Assembly: GCF_016863255.1 (NCBI RefSeq)
Contig: NZ_BOON01000028.1
Location: forward strand, 1 to 64,000
Direction of reading: 5' to 3'
DNA from: Planosporangium mesophilum
GTDB lineage: Bacteria; Actinomycetota; Actinomycetes; Mycobacteriales; Micromonosporaceae
Length of the DNA stretch: 64,000 nt
Shown: positions 15,374-27,040 of the stretch, one piece after another
Numbering within the stretch: position 1 is the first letter of the stretch
Layout of the letters: each line of letters opens with the position of its first letter
Notes under the pieces: model-generated
The model's input: the letters and a program-made list of their open reading frames with translations, nothing else
What the model was told of the DNA's origin: nothing
The model's database searches: none
Program-made: the position numbers and the translations under genes

Positions 15374-18300
15374 ATGGCCCACGACGTCACCACGCGTCCC
15401 GGTCGGGCGCACCGTCCCCCTGAACCGCGCTCGGCCGGCCGCCGAGCACCCCGGTCCGGAGTGCTCGCCACCGCACTGGTCGCCGTACTGGCGGCTGCCG
15501 TCGGTGTGCTGGTCGAACAGCCGGCGCACGCGGCTTCGACGAACCCGACCCAGTACGTCAACCCCTTCGTCGGCACCGACGACAGCAACGCACCCAACCC
15601 GGTCCCCGGCGGCGCGGGCGGCAGCACCTACCCCGGAGCCGTGCTGCCGTTCGGAATGGTGCAGTTCAGCCCGGACACGCCGACCGCCTCGCCGTCCGGT
15701 TACCGCTACTCCGACACCAGCATCGAGGACTTCAGCCTGACCCATTTCGACGGCGCGGGCTGTGCCAACAACGAGGACATCAACATCCTGCCGGTCACAG
15801 GCGCGGTGTCGGCCTCGCCGGGAACAAGCTGGACCAGCTACGCCTCCGGGTACACCAAGGTCAACGAAACCGCGGCACCCGGGTACTACAAGACCCGGCT
15901 GGACAAGTACTCCACCAGCGTGGAACTGACCGCGACCACCCGAACCGGCATGGCCCGGCTGACCTACCCCGGCACCACCAGCGCGCAGGTGCTCGTCAAC
16001 ACCAGCCGCAGCGCCACGGGCAGCCGCAGCGGGTCGGTGTCGGTCAGCGGCTCGACCGTCACCGGTCAGGTGACCGCGGGCGGATTCTGCGGCTCGTCGA
16101 AGACCTACCCGATCTACTTCGCGATGCAGTTCGACCGCGCCCCGACCACGAATGGCACCTGGAGCGGCGGCACGGTCTCGGCCGGTTCGAGTAGTACCAG
16201 CGGGACGAACACCGGCGCGTACCTGACATTCGACACCAGCGCCAACGCGGTGGTCCAGTTCACCATCGCGCTGTCGTACGTCAGCATCGCCAACGCGCAG
16301 CAGAACCTGGCCGCCGAGAACTCGGGCTTCGACTTCACCGGCGTACGCACGAAGGCGGACACCGCCTGGAACACCATGCTCAACCGCATCCAGGTCAGCG
16401 GCGGGGCGACGGCCGACTTGCAGAAGTTCTACACCGCGCTCTACCACGCCTTCTCCAGCCCCAACGTGTCCAGCGACGTCAACGGCCAGTACCGCGGCTT
16501 CGACAACGCGGTACACACGGCGAGCGGGATGACCGTGTACCAGAACTACTCCGGCTGGGACATCTACCGGTCCTGGGCGGCTCTGGTGGCGTTCGTCGCC
16601 CCGGACGTCATGACCGACGTGGTCAAGTCGATGGTCCTCGACGGCCAGCAGGGCGGCCTGCTGCCCAAGTGGTCGCAGCAGACCAACGAGGACTTCGTCA
16701 TGACCGGCGACCCCGGACCGATCATCGTTGACAGCGCATACCAGTTCGGGGTCCGCAACTTCGATACCGCCGCCGCGCTGAGCCTGATGGACAAGTCGTC
16801 CAATGGGGGCACGACCCAGGGCAGCCCGATCCGCGGTCGTGAGAGCGGTTACCTGTCCGCGCACGTCATCACCGCGGACCCGTCGGACTCGCTGGAGTAC
16901 TCCGCCTCCGACTTCGCCATCGCGCAGTTCGCCAGGGCGCTCGGCAACAGCTCCCTCTACTCCACCTACATGCAGCGTGCCCAGTGGTGGCAGAACACCT
17001 GGAACCCCGACGCCTCCTACGTCAGCCCACGAAACAGCGACGGCAGCTGGGCCTGGCCGGTGAACCCGGCCGGCAACTCCGGGTACACCGAGGGCAACCC
17101 GGCCCAGTACACCTGGATGGTCACCTACAACCTCGCCGGGTTGATCAACCTCATGGGTGGCCGGCAGACCGCCATCCAGCGGCTCAACCACCACTTCACG
17201 CAGGTCAACGGCGGCCTCACCACACCGTACTTCTACATCGGCAACGAGCCCGAACACGGAGTTCCCTGGGTCTACAACTTCGCCGGCAACCCGGCCGGTA
17301 CCGCGGACGCAGTGCACAAGGTGATGGCACAGGGCTTCAACACCGGACCCGGCGGTCTACCCGGTAACGACGACCTGGGCGCCACCTCAGCCTGGTACGT
17401 CTGGTCGGCGCTCGGGATGTACCCGGCGACGCCCGGCGCCGACACCCTGGCGTTGCACGGGCCGTCCTTCCCATCGATTCTGATCCAGCGCGCCGCGGGC
17501 AACGTCACCATCACCTCCAGCGGCTCCGGCACGTACGTACAGGCTCTGACCGTCAACGGCGCCGGAACCTCGCACAATTACGTGCGATACCCCGACCTCG
17601 CCGCAGGCGGAAACCTGGCGTACACGATGGGTGGCGCACCGAGCTCCTGGGGAACGGGCGCCTCGGACGTGCCGCCGTCGTTCACCGACGGCGCCGCACC
17701 ACCGCCGGCCGCACCGGCCTTCGGCACCAACCTCGCCCGCGGTCGCCCGACGACCGCATCCGCGGCGTGCGCCAGCACCGAGACCGCCGACAAAGCCGTC
17801 GACGCCGCACTGGCCAACAACAGCAAGTGGTGCACCAGCACAAGCCCCGCCATCTGGCAGGTCGACCTCGGCTCCGCGCAGACCGTGTCCGCCTTCGTCA
17901 TCAAGCACGCGGGACTCGGCGCGGAGAACACCAACTGGAACACCCGCACCTTCACCATCGACACCAGCACCGACGGCTCGGCCTGGAACACGGCGGTGAC
18001 CGTGACCGGGTCCCGCGCCAGCCGGACGGTCAACGCCGTCACCCCCCGCACCGCGCGCTACGTGCGATTGACGGTCACCACGCCGACCAACACCACGGAC
18101 ACGGCCACCCGCATCTATGAAGTTGAGGTGTACGCCGACACCGGCGGCAGCCGCATCGGCCAGATCAGCGGGCTCGCCGGTAAGTGTGTAGACGTCGCCA
18201 ACGGCAACCCGACCGCCGGAACCAAGGTGCAGCTGTGGTCCTGCAACGGCACCGATGCGCAGGTGTGGACCCTCGGTGCGAACGGCAACATCTCCGCGCT

Positions 18301-18535
18301 GGGTCGCTGCCTCGACGTGTCCAACAGCGGTACCGCCAACGGCACGTTGGTACAGCTGTGGGACTGCAACGGCAGCGGTGCCCAGGCCTGGCAGGCCGGT
18401 GCGAATGGCAGCCTGGTCAACCCGCAGTCGGGGCGCTGCCTCGACGTGCCGAACGCCACCAGCGCGGACGGCACACAACTGCAGATCTATGACTGCAACG
18501 GCACCGCGGCACAGCAGTGGGCGTTGCCGGCGTGA
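15374..18535 (+). CDS. secreted GH92 alpha-mannosidase with F5/8C and ricin-B domains
   Basis: A 1053-aa modular exo-mannosidase (usually alpha-1,2-mannosidase) that trims fungal or glycoprotein mannans. Order: signal peptide (cut near QPAHAAS), GH92 N-domain (VNPFVGTDD... LPFGMVQFSPDT), GH92 catalytic barrel (YQNYSGWDIYRSW, GLLPKWSQ, NDDLGATSAWYVWSALG), F5/8 type C domain about 785-925 (NLARGRPTTAS... IYEVEVYA) and a C-terminal ricin-B lectin with QVW, QAW and QQW repeats. GCGAGGAG lies just before ATG 15374; an earlier ATG at 15299 is less likely. The AT-rich upstream patch 15230-15280 probably holds the promoter. Confidence 0.92.
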   Translation: MAHDVTTRPGRAHRPPEPRSAGRRAPRSGVLATALVAVLAAAVGVLVEQPAHAASTNPTQYVNPFVGTDDSNAPNPVPGGAGGSTYPGAVLPFGMVQFSPDTPTASPSGYRYSDTSIEDFSLTHFDGAGCANNEDINILPVTGAVSASPGTSWTSYASGYTKVNETAAPGYYKTRLDKYSTSVELTATTRTGMARLTYPGTTSAQVLVNTSRSATGSRSGSVSVSGSTVTGQVTAGGFCGSSKTYPIYFAMQFDRAPTTNGTWSGGTVSAGSSSTSGTNTGAYLTFDTSANAVVQFTIALSYVSIANAQQNLAAENSGFDFTGVRTKADTAWNTMLNRIQVSGGATADLQKFYTALYHAFSSPNVSSDVNGQYRGFDNAVHTASGMTVYQNYSGWDIYRSWAALVAFVAPDVMTDVVKSMVLDGQQGGLLPKWSQQTNEDFVMTGDPGPIIVDSAYQFGVRNFDTAAALSLMDKSSNGGTTQGSPIRGRESGYLSAHVITADPSDSLEYSASDFAIAQFARALGNSSLYSTYMQRAQWWQNTWNPDASYVSPRNSDGSWAWPVNPAGNSGYTEGNPAQYTWMVTYNLAGLINLMGGRQTAIQRLNHHFTQVNGGLTTPYFYIGNEPEHGVPWVYNFAGNPAGTADAVHKVMAQGFNTGPGGLPGNDDLGATSAWYVWSALGMYPATPGADTLALHGPSFPSILIQRAAGNVTITSSGSGTYVQALTVNGAGTSHNYVRYPDLAAGGNLAYTMGGAPSSWGTGASDVPPSFTDGAAPPPAAPAFGTNLARGRPTTASAACASTETADKAVDAALANNSKWCTSTSPAIWQVDLGSAQTVSAFVIKHAGLGAENTNWNTRTFTIDTSTDGSAWNTAVTVTGSRASRTVNAVTPRTARYVRLTVTTPTNTTDTATRIYEVEVYADTGGSRIGQISGLAGKCVDVANGNPTAGTKVQLWSCNGTDAQVWTLGANGNISALGRCLDVSNSGTANGTLVQLWDCNGSGAQAWQAGANGSLVNPQSGRCLDVPNATSADGTQLQIYDCNGTAAQQWALPA

Positions 18536-18552
18536 GGATGGACGCCGGGGGT

Positions 18553-18572
18553 CGGCTCGGGTGACCGAGCCG
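18553..18572. terminator. hairpin between convergent GH92 and ABC genes
   Basis: CGGCTCGG and CCGAGCCG form an 8-bp stem on a GTGA loop, in the 55-bp gap between two convergent stops. It probably terminates both directions, though no T-run follows. Confidence 0.6.
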
Positions 18573-18590
18573 GCCCGTCAGCCCCGACCA

Positions 18591-20673
<2,083 letters not shown>

Positions 20674-20677
<4 letters not shown>

Positions 20678-21627
20678 CGACGGTTCTTGGGGTCGAGGGC
20701 CTCGCGCATCGCCTCGCCGAGCAGGGTGAAGCCGAGCGCGACGATGATGATGGCGATGGCCGGGTAGTACGCGAGTTCAGGGCGTACCTCGAGGTAGCGG
20801 ACACCGTCGACGCCGAGCATCTGGCCCCACTCCGCCCGGTTGATGTCCGGGTCGCCGAGGCCGAGGAAGGACAGCGCGGCCGCCTCGATGATGGCGGTAC
20901 CGAAGGTCAGCGTGGCCTGCACGATCACCGGTCCGACCGAGTTCGGCAGGATGTGCCGCAGCACGATCGCGCCCTGCCGGACGCCGAGCGCCCGGGCCGC
21001 GAGCACGTGGTCGCTCTCCCGCTGCGCCAGCATGGAGCCGCGCAGCAGCCGGGCGAAAATGGGCACGTTGACCAGGGCAACGGCGACGATGACCGTCCAC
21101 TGGCTCGGCCGGGCCACGACCGCGACCAGGGTGACGGCCAGCAGCAGGCTCGGCAGCGCGAGCATCACGTCCGTCACCCGCATGATGCCCAGGTCCAGCC
21201 ACTTGCCCAGCCGCCCGGGGAACGCGCCGGCCGACGTGCCGAGCGCGATCCCGACGGCGAGGCCGAGGGCGGTCGCGACGACGCCCACGAAGAGGGTCTG
21301 GCGCGACCCGTAGACCAGGCGGGACAGGAAATCCCGGCCGAGCGGGTCGGAGCCGAACGGGAACCCGGCTTGGGCGCCCGGGATGTTGTCCACGGTCAGT
21401 TCGCGGGTCAGCTCCGCGTACCGGGCGACGGGATCGTGCGGCGCGATCACCGGCGCGAGCGCCGCGACCAGGATGAACAGCAGCACGATCACGGCGCCCA
21501 CGATGGCCACCGGGTTGCGCGCCAGCCGGCGGGACGCGTCGCGCAGCAGGCTGACGCCGCCGGGCTCGGCCGTACTGGCGGCGAGCCGCTCCAGCTTCTC
21601 GATCTTGTGCTGGGTCACTGGCTTCAT
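20674..21627 (-). CDS. oligopeptide ABC transporter permease, C subunit
   Basis: A 317-aa DppC/OppC permease. An N-terminal cytoplasmic tail, then a membrane helix (IVGAVIVLLFILVAALAPV), a periplasmic loop with FPFGSDPLGRDFLSRLVYGS (typical of C subunits) and the EAA-like coupling segment ARALGVRQGAIVLRHILPN. The ATG overlaps the B subunit stop (ATGA). Confidence 0.94.
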
Positions 21628-22631
21628 CCGACACGCACCCTCGGGTCGATCAGGGCGTACGACAGGTCGACGATCAGGTTGATCACTACGAAGACGAACG
21701 CCGCGAGCAGGATGAGCGCCTGCAGCACCGGATAGTCCCGACTGCCGGTGATGGAGTCCGAGATCAACGAGCCGAGGCCGCCCCAGTTGTACACCCGCTC
21801 GGTGAGGATGGCACCGCCGAGCAGCGCGCCGGTCTGCAGACCGATCGTCGTGGTGACCGGCAGCAGCGCGTTACGCAGGACGTGCCGGCCGCGGATCGTC
21901 CTGGTACGCAGGCCCTTCGCCTCCGCGGTACGGACGTAGTCCTCGCCCAGCACCTCGAGCACGCTGCCGCGGGTGATCCGGGTGATGACCGCGAGGGGGA
22001 TGGTCGCGAGCGTGACCGCCGGCAGGATGAGATGCCAGAGGGCGTCGGCCGCCGCGTCGAACTCGCGGGTGAGCAGGCCGTCGAGGACGAAGAAGCCGGT
22101 GACGCGGGTGGCGTCGATACCGACCGACTGCCGGCCGGACGGTGGGAACCAGTGCAGGCCCTGAGTGAGCTGATCCTTGAGCAGGTAGCCCAGGAAGAAG
22201 ATCGGGATCGCGATGCCCAGCAACGTGCCGACGACGATGACGTTGTCGAGGATGCGGCCCCGGTGGCGGGCGGCCAGGTAGCCGAGCGGGATACCGATGC
22301 CCACCGCGATGATGAGCGCCGCGACGGACAGTTCGATGGTGGCCGGGAACGCCCGTCCGATCGTGGCGGCGACGCTGTCACCGCTGCGGATCGAGTTGCC
22401 GAAGTTGCCGGTGACGACCCGCTCGAGGAACTTGCCGTACTGCACCCAGATCGGCTGGTCGTACCCCAGCGCCTTGGTCAGCAGCGCGCGGCGCTCGGGG
22501 GTGGCGCGCTCGCCGAGGAGCGCCTCCACCGGGCCGCCGGGAAGACTCCGGAGCCAGACGAAGATCAGCGCCGACAGCGCGATGAGGGTGACCACCATCT
22601 GCAGCAGACGGCGGACCACGACCCGCAACAT
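21624..22631 (-). CDS. oligopeptide ABC transporter permease, B subunit
   Basis: A 335-aa DppB/OppB permease with six membrane helices. It starts MLRVVVRRLLQMVVTLIALS, has the family LPGGPVEALLGE and TPERRALLTKALGYDQPIW, and the coupling loop YVRTAEAKGLRTRTIRGRHVLRNAL. It follows the binding protein after a 78-nt gap that contains a strong hairpin, so permease mRNA may be less abundant than binding-protein mRNA. Confidence 0.94.
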   Translation of the reverse strand: MLRVVVRRLLQMVVTLIALSALIFVWLRSLPGGPVEALLGERATPERRALLTKALGYDQPIWVQYGKFLERVVTGNFGNSIRSGDSVAATIGRAFPATIELSVAALIIAVGIGIPLGYLAARHRGRILDNVIVVGTLLGIAIPIFFLGYLLKDQLTQGLHWFPPSGRQSVGIDATRVTGFFVLDGLLTREFDAAADALWHLILPAVTLATIPLAVITRITRGSVLEVLGEDYVRTAEAKGLRTRTIRGRHVLRNALLPVTTTIGLQTGALLGGAILTERVYNWGGLGSLISDSITGSRDYPVLQALILLAAFVFVVINLIVDLSYALIDPRVRVG

Positions 22632-22654
22632 CTCCGACCACCCATCCTTACGTC

Positions 22655-22698
22655 CGGCCGGCCCGGGGTCGAGGATGTCCTCGACCCCGGGCCGGCCG
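22655..22698. terminator. perfect 21-bp hairpin between binding protein and permease genes
   Basis: Arms 22655-22675 and 22678-22698 are perfectly complementary around TG. It lies downstream of the binding-protein gene, within the operon. No U-tract follows on the minus strand, so partial termination or 3'-end protection of the upstream message is more likely than full termination. Confidence 0.75.
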
Positions 22699-22709
22699 TC
22701 TATCGTCGG

Positions 22710-24377
22710 TTAGCTCTTGGAAACGGTGTTGAAGCGCTCGTCGGTGAGTGGGCTGGCGACCAGACCCTTGATGTTCTTGCCGACCACGATGGACGGCGGC
22801 GAGTGCCAGACCGGGATAGCCGGGAGGAACTTGGCCATGATGTCCTTGTTGGCCTGCTGCCAGGCGGCCTTCTTCTTGGCCTGGTCGGGCTCGGCGTCGG
22901 CCTTGGCGAGGACGTCGAACATCTCGGTCATCGACTCGTCACCGAACTCCGCCTTGCCCCGGCCGAAGAACGTGCCCGCGAAGTTGCCCGGGTCGTTGTA
23001 GTCGCCGGTCCAGCCGAGGATGTGCACGTCGTGCTTGCCGAGCTTCTGCACGTCGTCCTTGTAGCCGCCGTTCCACGGCCGCGGCACACCGTTGACCTTG
23101 ATGCCGACCGCCTGCAGGTCGTTGGAGATAACCGTGAAGATCTCCTGCGGGTTGGGCATGTACGGCCGGGTGACGTCCGGCGGGTAGTAGAAGTTGAGCG
23201 TCAGGTTGGTCGCGCCGGCCTCGGCGAGCAGGCTCTTGGCCTTCGCCGGGTCGTACTTGTACTCCTGGACGTCGTCGGCGTACCCGAGGACTGTCTTCGG
23301 CATGAACTCCTTGGCCACCTCGGCGCCCTTGGGGGCCTTGGTCTGCACCAACTGCTCGCGGTTGATGGCGTACGCCAGCGCCTGGCGTACCCGCAGGTCC
23401 TTCAGCGCCGGATTGTTCTTCTGGTTGATGCCCAGGTAGAGGATGTTGAACGCGGGCCGCGGCAGCACGTTGAAGCCCTCGCCCTGCATCGCCTTCGCGT
23501 CGGCGGGCGCCGGGAAGTCGATGCCGTCGACGGTACCGGCGCGCAGCTCCTGCTTGCGGGCCGTCTCGTCCTTGATGATCTTGATGACGAGCTTGTCGAC
23601 CTTGGCCTTCTCGCCCCAGTAGTCGGGGTTCCGGTTCAGCGTGATCGTGTTGTTGGCCTTGTCCCAGCCGCCGAAGGTGAACGCGCCGGTGCCGGTCGGG
23701 TGGGCGTTGGCGTACTCGTTGTACTCGAACGAGTCACCCTGCTGCTTCACCTGGTCGGCGTTGTACTGCTGGAGCGCCTTGGGGCTGGACATGGAGAACG
23801 AGGTCAGCGCGAACGCGCCCGGGAACGCGCCCTTGTACTTCTTGAGCGTGACGACCGCCGTGCCGTCGTCCTTCGCCTCGCACTTGTCGTAGATCGGCTC
23901 GCCGGTGGTGTCGCCCTCATTCTTGGCGAAGCCGCCGAATACGTCGCCGTAGTAGATCATCTGGCTCTGGGCGGCGGCGCCCTTCATGTTGAACCAGCGG
24001 TCGAAGTTGAAGCAGACGGCGGCGGCGTTGAAGTCGGTACCGTCGTGGAACTTGACTCCCTTACGCAGGTTGAACGTCCACACCTTGCCGGTCGGGTCGC
24101 TCTCCCACTTCTCAGCCAGGGCCGGTGCCAGCTCGGCGGTGCCCGCCTTGTGCTGGATGAGCGTGTCGTACATCTGGCGGGCCGGTCGGAAGGATTCGCC
24201 GTCGTCGTTGAAGATCGGGTCGAAGTTCTTCGGGTCGCCGGCGCCGGCGAAGACGAACGTGCCGCCGGTCTTGCCCGAGTTCGAACCGCGCTCGCTCTTG
24301 CTGCAGCCGGCTGCGCCGACCAGAAGAGCGCCGACGGCGGCGACGACGACCGTCGCTCTCAGCCTTCGTGCCTGCAT
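22710..24377 (-). CDS. peptide ABC transporter substrate-binding lipoprotein
   Basis: A 555-aa SBP_bac_5 family (cluster C) lipoprotein. Signal peptide with lipobox VGAAGC (Cys about 25), then GGTFVFAGAGDPKNFDPIF at the start of the mature protein and WTFNLRKGVKFHDGTDFNA, both characteristic. It captures oligopeptides or related solutes at the outer face for the B/C/D/F importer. ATG 24377 has GGTGAGGA upstream. TTGACG (24413-24418) and TATGAG (24388-24393) on the minus strand could be -35 and -10, with a long 19-nt spacer. Confidence 0.94.
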   Translation of the reverse strand: MQARRLRATVVVAAVGALLVGAAGCSKSERGSNSGKTGGTFVFAGAGDPKNFDPIFNDDGESFRPARQMYDTLIQHKAGTAELAPALAEKWESDPTGKVWTFNLRKGVKFHDGTDFNAAAVCFNFDRWFNMKGAAAQSQMIYYGDVFGGFAKNEGDTTGEPIYDKCEAKDDGTAVVTLKKYKGAFPGAFALTSFSMSSPKALQQYNADQVKQQGDSFEYNEYANAHPTGTGAFTFGGWDKANNTITLNRNPDYWGEKAKVDKLVIKIIKDETARKQELRAGTVDGIDFPAPADAKAMQGEGFNVLPRPAFNILYLGINQKNNPALKDLRVRQALAYAINREQLVQTKAPKGAEVAKEFMPKTVLGYADDVQEYKYDPAKAKSLLAEAGATNLTLNFYYPPDVTRPYMPNPQEIFTVISNDLQAVGIKVNGVPRPWNGGYKDDVQKLGKHDVHILGWTGDYNDPGNFAGTFFGRGKAEFGDESMTEMFDVLAKADAEPDQAKKKAAWQQANKDIMAKFLPAIPVWHSPPSIVVGKNIKGLVASPLTDERFNTVSKS

Positions 24378-24773
24378 TCCTCACCCCTCATACGCGACCC
24401 CGTCCAGGGCGCCGTCAAGTAGCGGCCATTTAATCCCGCCTGACGCATCGAGGGGAACGACTGACAAGGCTTTGGGTCCAATCCGTGACAATCATTGCCT
24501 TCCGGAGGGCCACCGGTGTCACAAAGTCAGACACCCAGGCCGATAGGTCCCACGGGAGCACCGCCGGTACCGCGGTGGCCGCCGTCGCGACCGGCAACAG
24601 TCCGTACGGAATCGCCGTCATGGGGCCAGAAGTACACCAGCGGAAGGGGACGGCATCCAGGAACGATAGGTTTTGCCCCTTTTTTGACGAAGATCCCGAT
24701 TCAAAACTGAGAAACTGCTGTCAGTCTGCTGTTGTATTGGACGACAGGCCATCCGGGCGGCCAAGATGACCCG
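24378..24773. other. 396-bp divergent intergenic region
   Basis: Between the ABC binding-protein gene (minus) and the PBP gene (plus). It contains the promoters of both. A few AT-rich patches (24675-24720, with a run of six T) stand out from the background. No ORF or RNA gene can be supported. Confidence 0.5.
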
Positions 24774-26849
24774 GTGCGTCTCAGACCCATAGCGTTGCTG
24801 CTCATCATGTGTGGTCTGGTGGGCGGGCTGCTGGTCACAGCGGTGTTACCGAGCACCACCCTGGTCGGGTTGGCCGGCGGCTGGCTGGTCTCCCTGCCCC
24901 GAAGTCTGCAGGCACCCCCGAGCCAGCAGGCGTCGTACGTCTACGCCAACGACGGCAAGACGCTGATCACCACCTTCTACGACCAGAATCGCCGCAATGT
25001 CGGCCTGGCGGACATCGCCCCCGTGATGCAACAGGCCATCGTCGCGGCCGAGGACACGCGGTTCTACCAACACCACGGCGTCGACGTCAAAGGCATGGCG
25101 CGGGCGCTGGTCTCCAACGTCCGCACCGGCCAGGCCGGGCAGGGCGGCTCGACGCTGACGATGCAGTACGTGCGCAACGTGCTCAAGAACGACCCCGCGC
25201 TGACCCCGCAGCAGCGCCAGGCCGCCACCGCCGGCACGCCGCTGCGCAAGGTACAGGAGATGCGGTACGCGACGGCGCTGGAGAGGAAGCTGTCCAAACA
25301 GGATATTCTCGACCGGTACCTCAACATCGCCTACTTCGGCCACGGCGCGTACGGCATCGACGCGGCGAGCCACACGTACTTCGGCAAGCCGCCCAGCCAA
25401 CTCGGCCTCGGCGAATCCGCGCTGCTCGCCGGCCTGGTCCAGTCGCCGGATGCGTACGACCCGATCAGCGGGGACCGCGCCGGGGCGCTCGCCCGCCGCT
25501 CGTACGTCCTCGACGCGATGGCGAAGATGAAGGACGTCTCCACGGGCGAGGCCGCGACGGCCAAGGCCGAACCGTTGGCGCTGCACCCGCAACAGCAGCC
25601 CAACAACTGCACCGCGGTGCCCGCCGCGCACAACGACTGGGGCTTCTTCTGCGACTACTTCCACCAATGGTGGAAGGCCCAGCCCCAGTTCGGTGCCACC
25701 GTGGCCGACCGGGAGCGGGCGCTCAACGCGGGCGGATACACCATCGTCACGTCGCTGGACCCGAGCATCCAGGCCACGGCCCAGGAGCAGTCCCTGTCCG
25801 TCTACGGATACGACAGTCCGCGCGTACTGCCGATGGCCGTCGTCCAGCCCGGCACCGGCCGGGTGACGGCGATGGCGGTCAACCGGCACTACAGCCTCGA
25901 TGCCAATCCGAACGGGCAGAGCTATCCGAACACCGTCAACCAACTGGTGGCGGGCGGTGGCGGGGTGAACGGCTACCAGGCGGGCTCCACGTTCAAGCTG
26001 TTCACGATGCTGGCCGCGCTCTCGTCCGGCACTCCGTTGAACACCACCTTCGACGCGCAGTCCCCGTTCGTGACGAAGTGGCCGGCCAGCGGGGACGGCA
26101 GTTGCGACGGGTACTGGTGCCCGGTCGACGCCAACCCGGCCTGGATGGACGGCCAGCGGACCATGTGGGGCGGGTACGGGCGCTCGGTCAACACGTACTT
26201 CGTGTGGCTGGAGCAGCAGGTCGGCCCGCAGAACGCGGTGGCCATGGCGCAGCGCCTGGGCATCACCTTCCGGTCGCCGAGCGACGCGGCGCTCGCGGCG
26301 AATCCGGACTCGTGGGGCGCGTTCACGCTCGGCGTCTCGGACACGACGCCGCTCGACCTGGCCAACGCGTACGCGACGGTCGCCGCGGGCGGCACGTACT
26401 GCGCGCCGCTGCCGGTCGCGTCGATCACCGACGCGTCCGGGCACCGGGTGGCGGCGGCCGATCCCACCTGCCGCCGGGCGGTCAGTGCCGACGTGGCCGC
26501 CGCGGCCGCCGACGCGGCCCGGTGCCCGGTCGGCCAGGAGTCCGCATACAACAGATGCGACGGTGGTACCGCGCCGGAGGTCTCCGCGATCCTCGGCGGC
26601 CGGCCGGTCGCCGGCAAGACCGGGAGTTCGGACGGCAGCGCGACAGAGACGTTCGTCGGGTTCACCCCGCAGCTCGCGGCGGCCGGGATCGCCACCAACC
26701 CGGAGAATCCGCAAGACCACGTCGGCGGCAGCGTCTCGGCCCGGGTCAACAGGGCGGTGGCGACGACGCTGGCCACGGCCTTGAACGGGCAGCCGTACCA
26801 GGATTTCCCCGTGCCGAGCAACGAGATCGCTTTCGGCGGGCGCGGGTAG
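24774..26849 (+). CDS. class A penicillin-binding protein
   Basis: A 691-aa bifunctional peptidoglycan synthase (GT51 glycosyltransferase plus transpeptidase), membrane-anchored by one N-terminal helix (IALLLIMCGLVGGLLVTAV). GT51 motifs: EDTRFYQHHGVD, GGSTLTMQYVRN, ALERKLSKQDILDRYLN. Transpeptidase motifs: STFK, SVNTYF and GKTGSSD. I prefer GTG 24774 over TTG 24732, though neither has a strong ribosome-binding site. No PASTA domain. It polymerises and cross-links glycan at the outer membrane face. Confidence 0.94.
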   Translation: MRLRPIALLLIMCGLVGGLLVTAVLPSTTLVGLAGGWLVSLPRSLQAPPSQQASYVYANDGKTLITTFYDQNRRNVGLADIAPVMQQAIVAAEDTRFYQHHGVDVKGMARALVSNVRTGQAGQGGSTLTMQYVRNVLKNDPALTPQQRQAATAGTPLRKVQEMRYATALERKLSKQDILDRYLNIAYFGHGAYGIDAASHTYFGKPPSQLGLGESALLAGLVQSPDAYDPISGDRAGALARRSYVLDAMAKMKDVSTGEAATAKAEPLALHPQQQPNNCTAVPAAHNDWGFFCDYFHQWWKAQPQFGATVADRERALNAGGYTIVTSLDPSIQATAQEQSLSVYGYDSPRVLPMAVVQPGTGRVTAMAVNRHYSLDANPNGQSYPNTVNQLVAGGGGVNGYQAGSTFKLFTMLAALSSGTPLNTTFDAQSPFVTKWPASGDGSCDGYWCPVDANPAWMDGQRTMWGGYGRSVNTYFVWLEQQVGPQNAVAMAQRLGITFRSPSDAALAANPDSWGAFTLGVSDTTPLDLANAYATVAAGGTYCAPLPVASITDASGHRVAAADPTCRRAVSADVAAAAADAARCPVGQESAYNRCDGGTAPEVSAILGGRPVAGKTGSSDGSATETFVGFTPQLAAAGIATNPENPQDHVGGSVSARVNRAVATTLATALNGQPYQDFPVPSNEIAFGGRG

Positions 26850-26865
26850 GGTCCGCTCTTCTCCG

Positions 26866-26901
26866 GAGAGCCGGTGTCGGCGAGAGCCGACACCGGCTCT
26901 C
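26866..26901 (+). terminator. PBP gene terminator
   Basis: A perfect 16-bp stem (26866-26881 with 26886-26901) on a GAGA tetraloop, 17 nt after the PBP stop. A short CCTT follows rather than a U-run, as is common for actinomycete terminators. Confidence 0.75.
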
Positions 26902-26958
26902 GCCTTGAAACCGACACCGATGGTGGCTAAAGCAACAGTAACAAAGCAGCATCTCTGT

Positions 26959-26988
26959 TTGTTCGAGCATGTGAACGTGCCATATCCT
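26959..26988 (+). promoter_or_regulatory. GH12 gene promoter
   Basis: TTGTTC at 26959-26964 and TATCCT at 26983-26988 with an 18-bp spacer. Transcription would begin near 26995, so the CebR-type palindrome lies at the start site, a classic repressor position. Confidence 0.5.
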
Positions 26989-26995
26989 CTATTTC

Positions 26996-27007
26996 GGGAG
27001 CGCTCCC
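26996..27007. promoter_or_regulatory. CebR box GGGAGCGCTCCC
   Basis: A perfect 12-bp palindrome matching the core of the actinomycete CebR/CelR operator (consensus TGGGAGCGCTCCCA). It sits 34 bp before the endoglucanase ATG. CebR is a LacI-family repressor released by cello-oligosaccharides, so it predicts induction of the downstream cellulase by cellobiose/cellotriose. Confidence 0.85.
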
Positions 27008-27040
27008 TTTTTGCTCAACCCCCCGCACCAAGGGAGCACA

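Noticed and set aside
14153-18535. CebR boxes near the other secreted hydrolases
   Set aside because: I looked for GGGAGCGCTCCC-like sites upstream of the esterase and GH92 genes and saw none.
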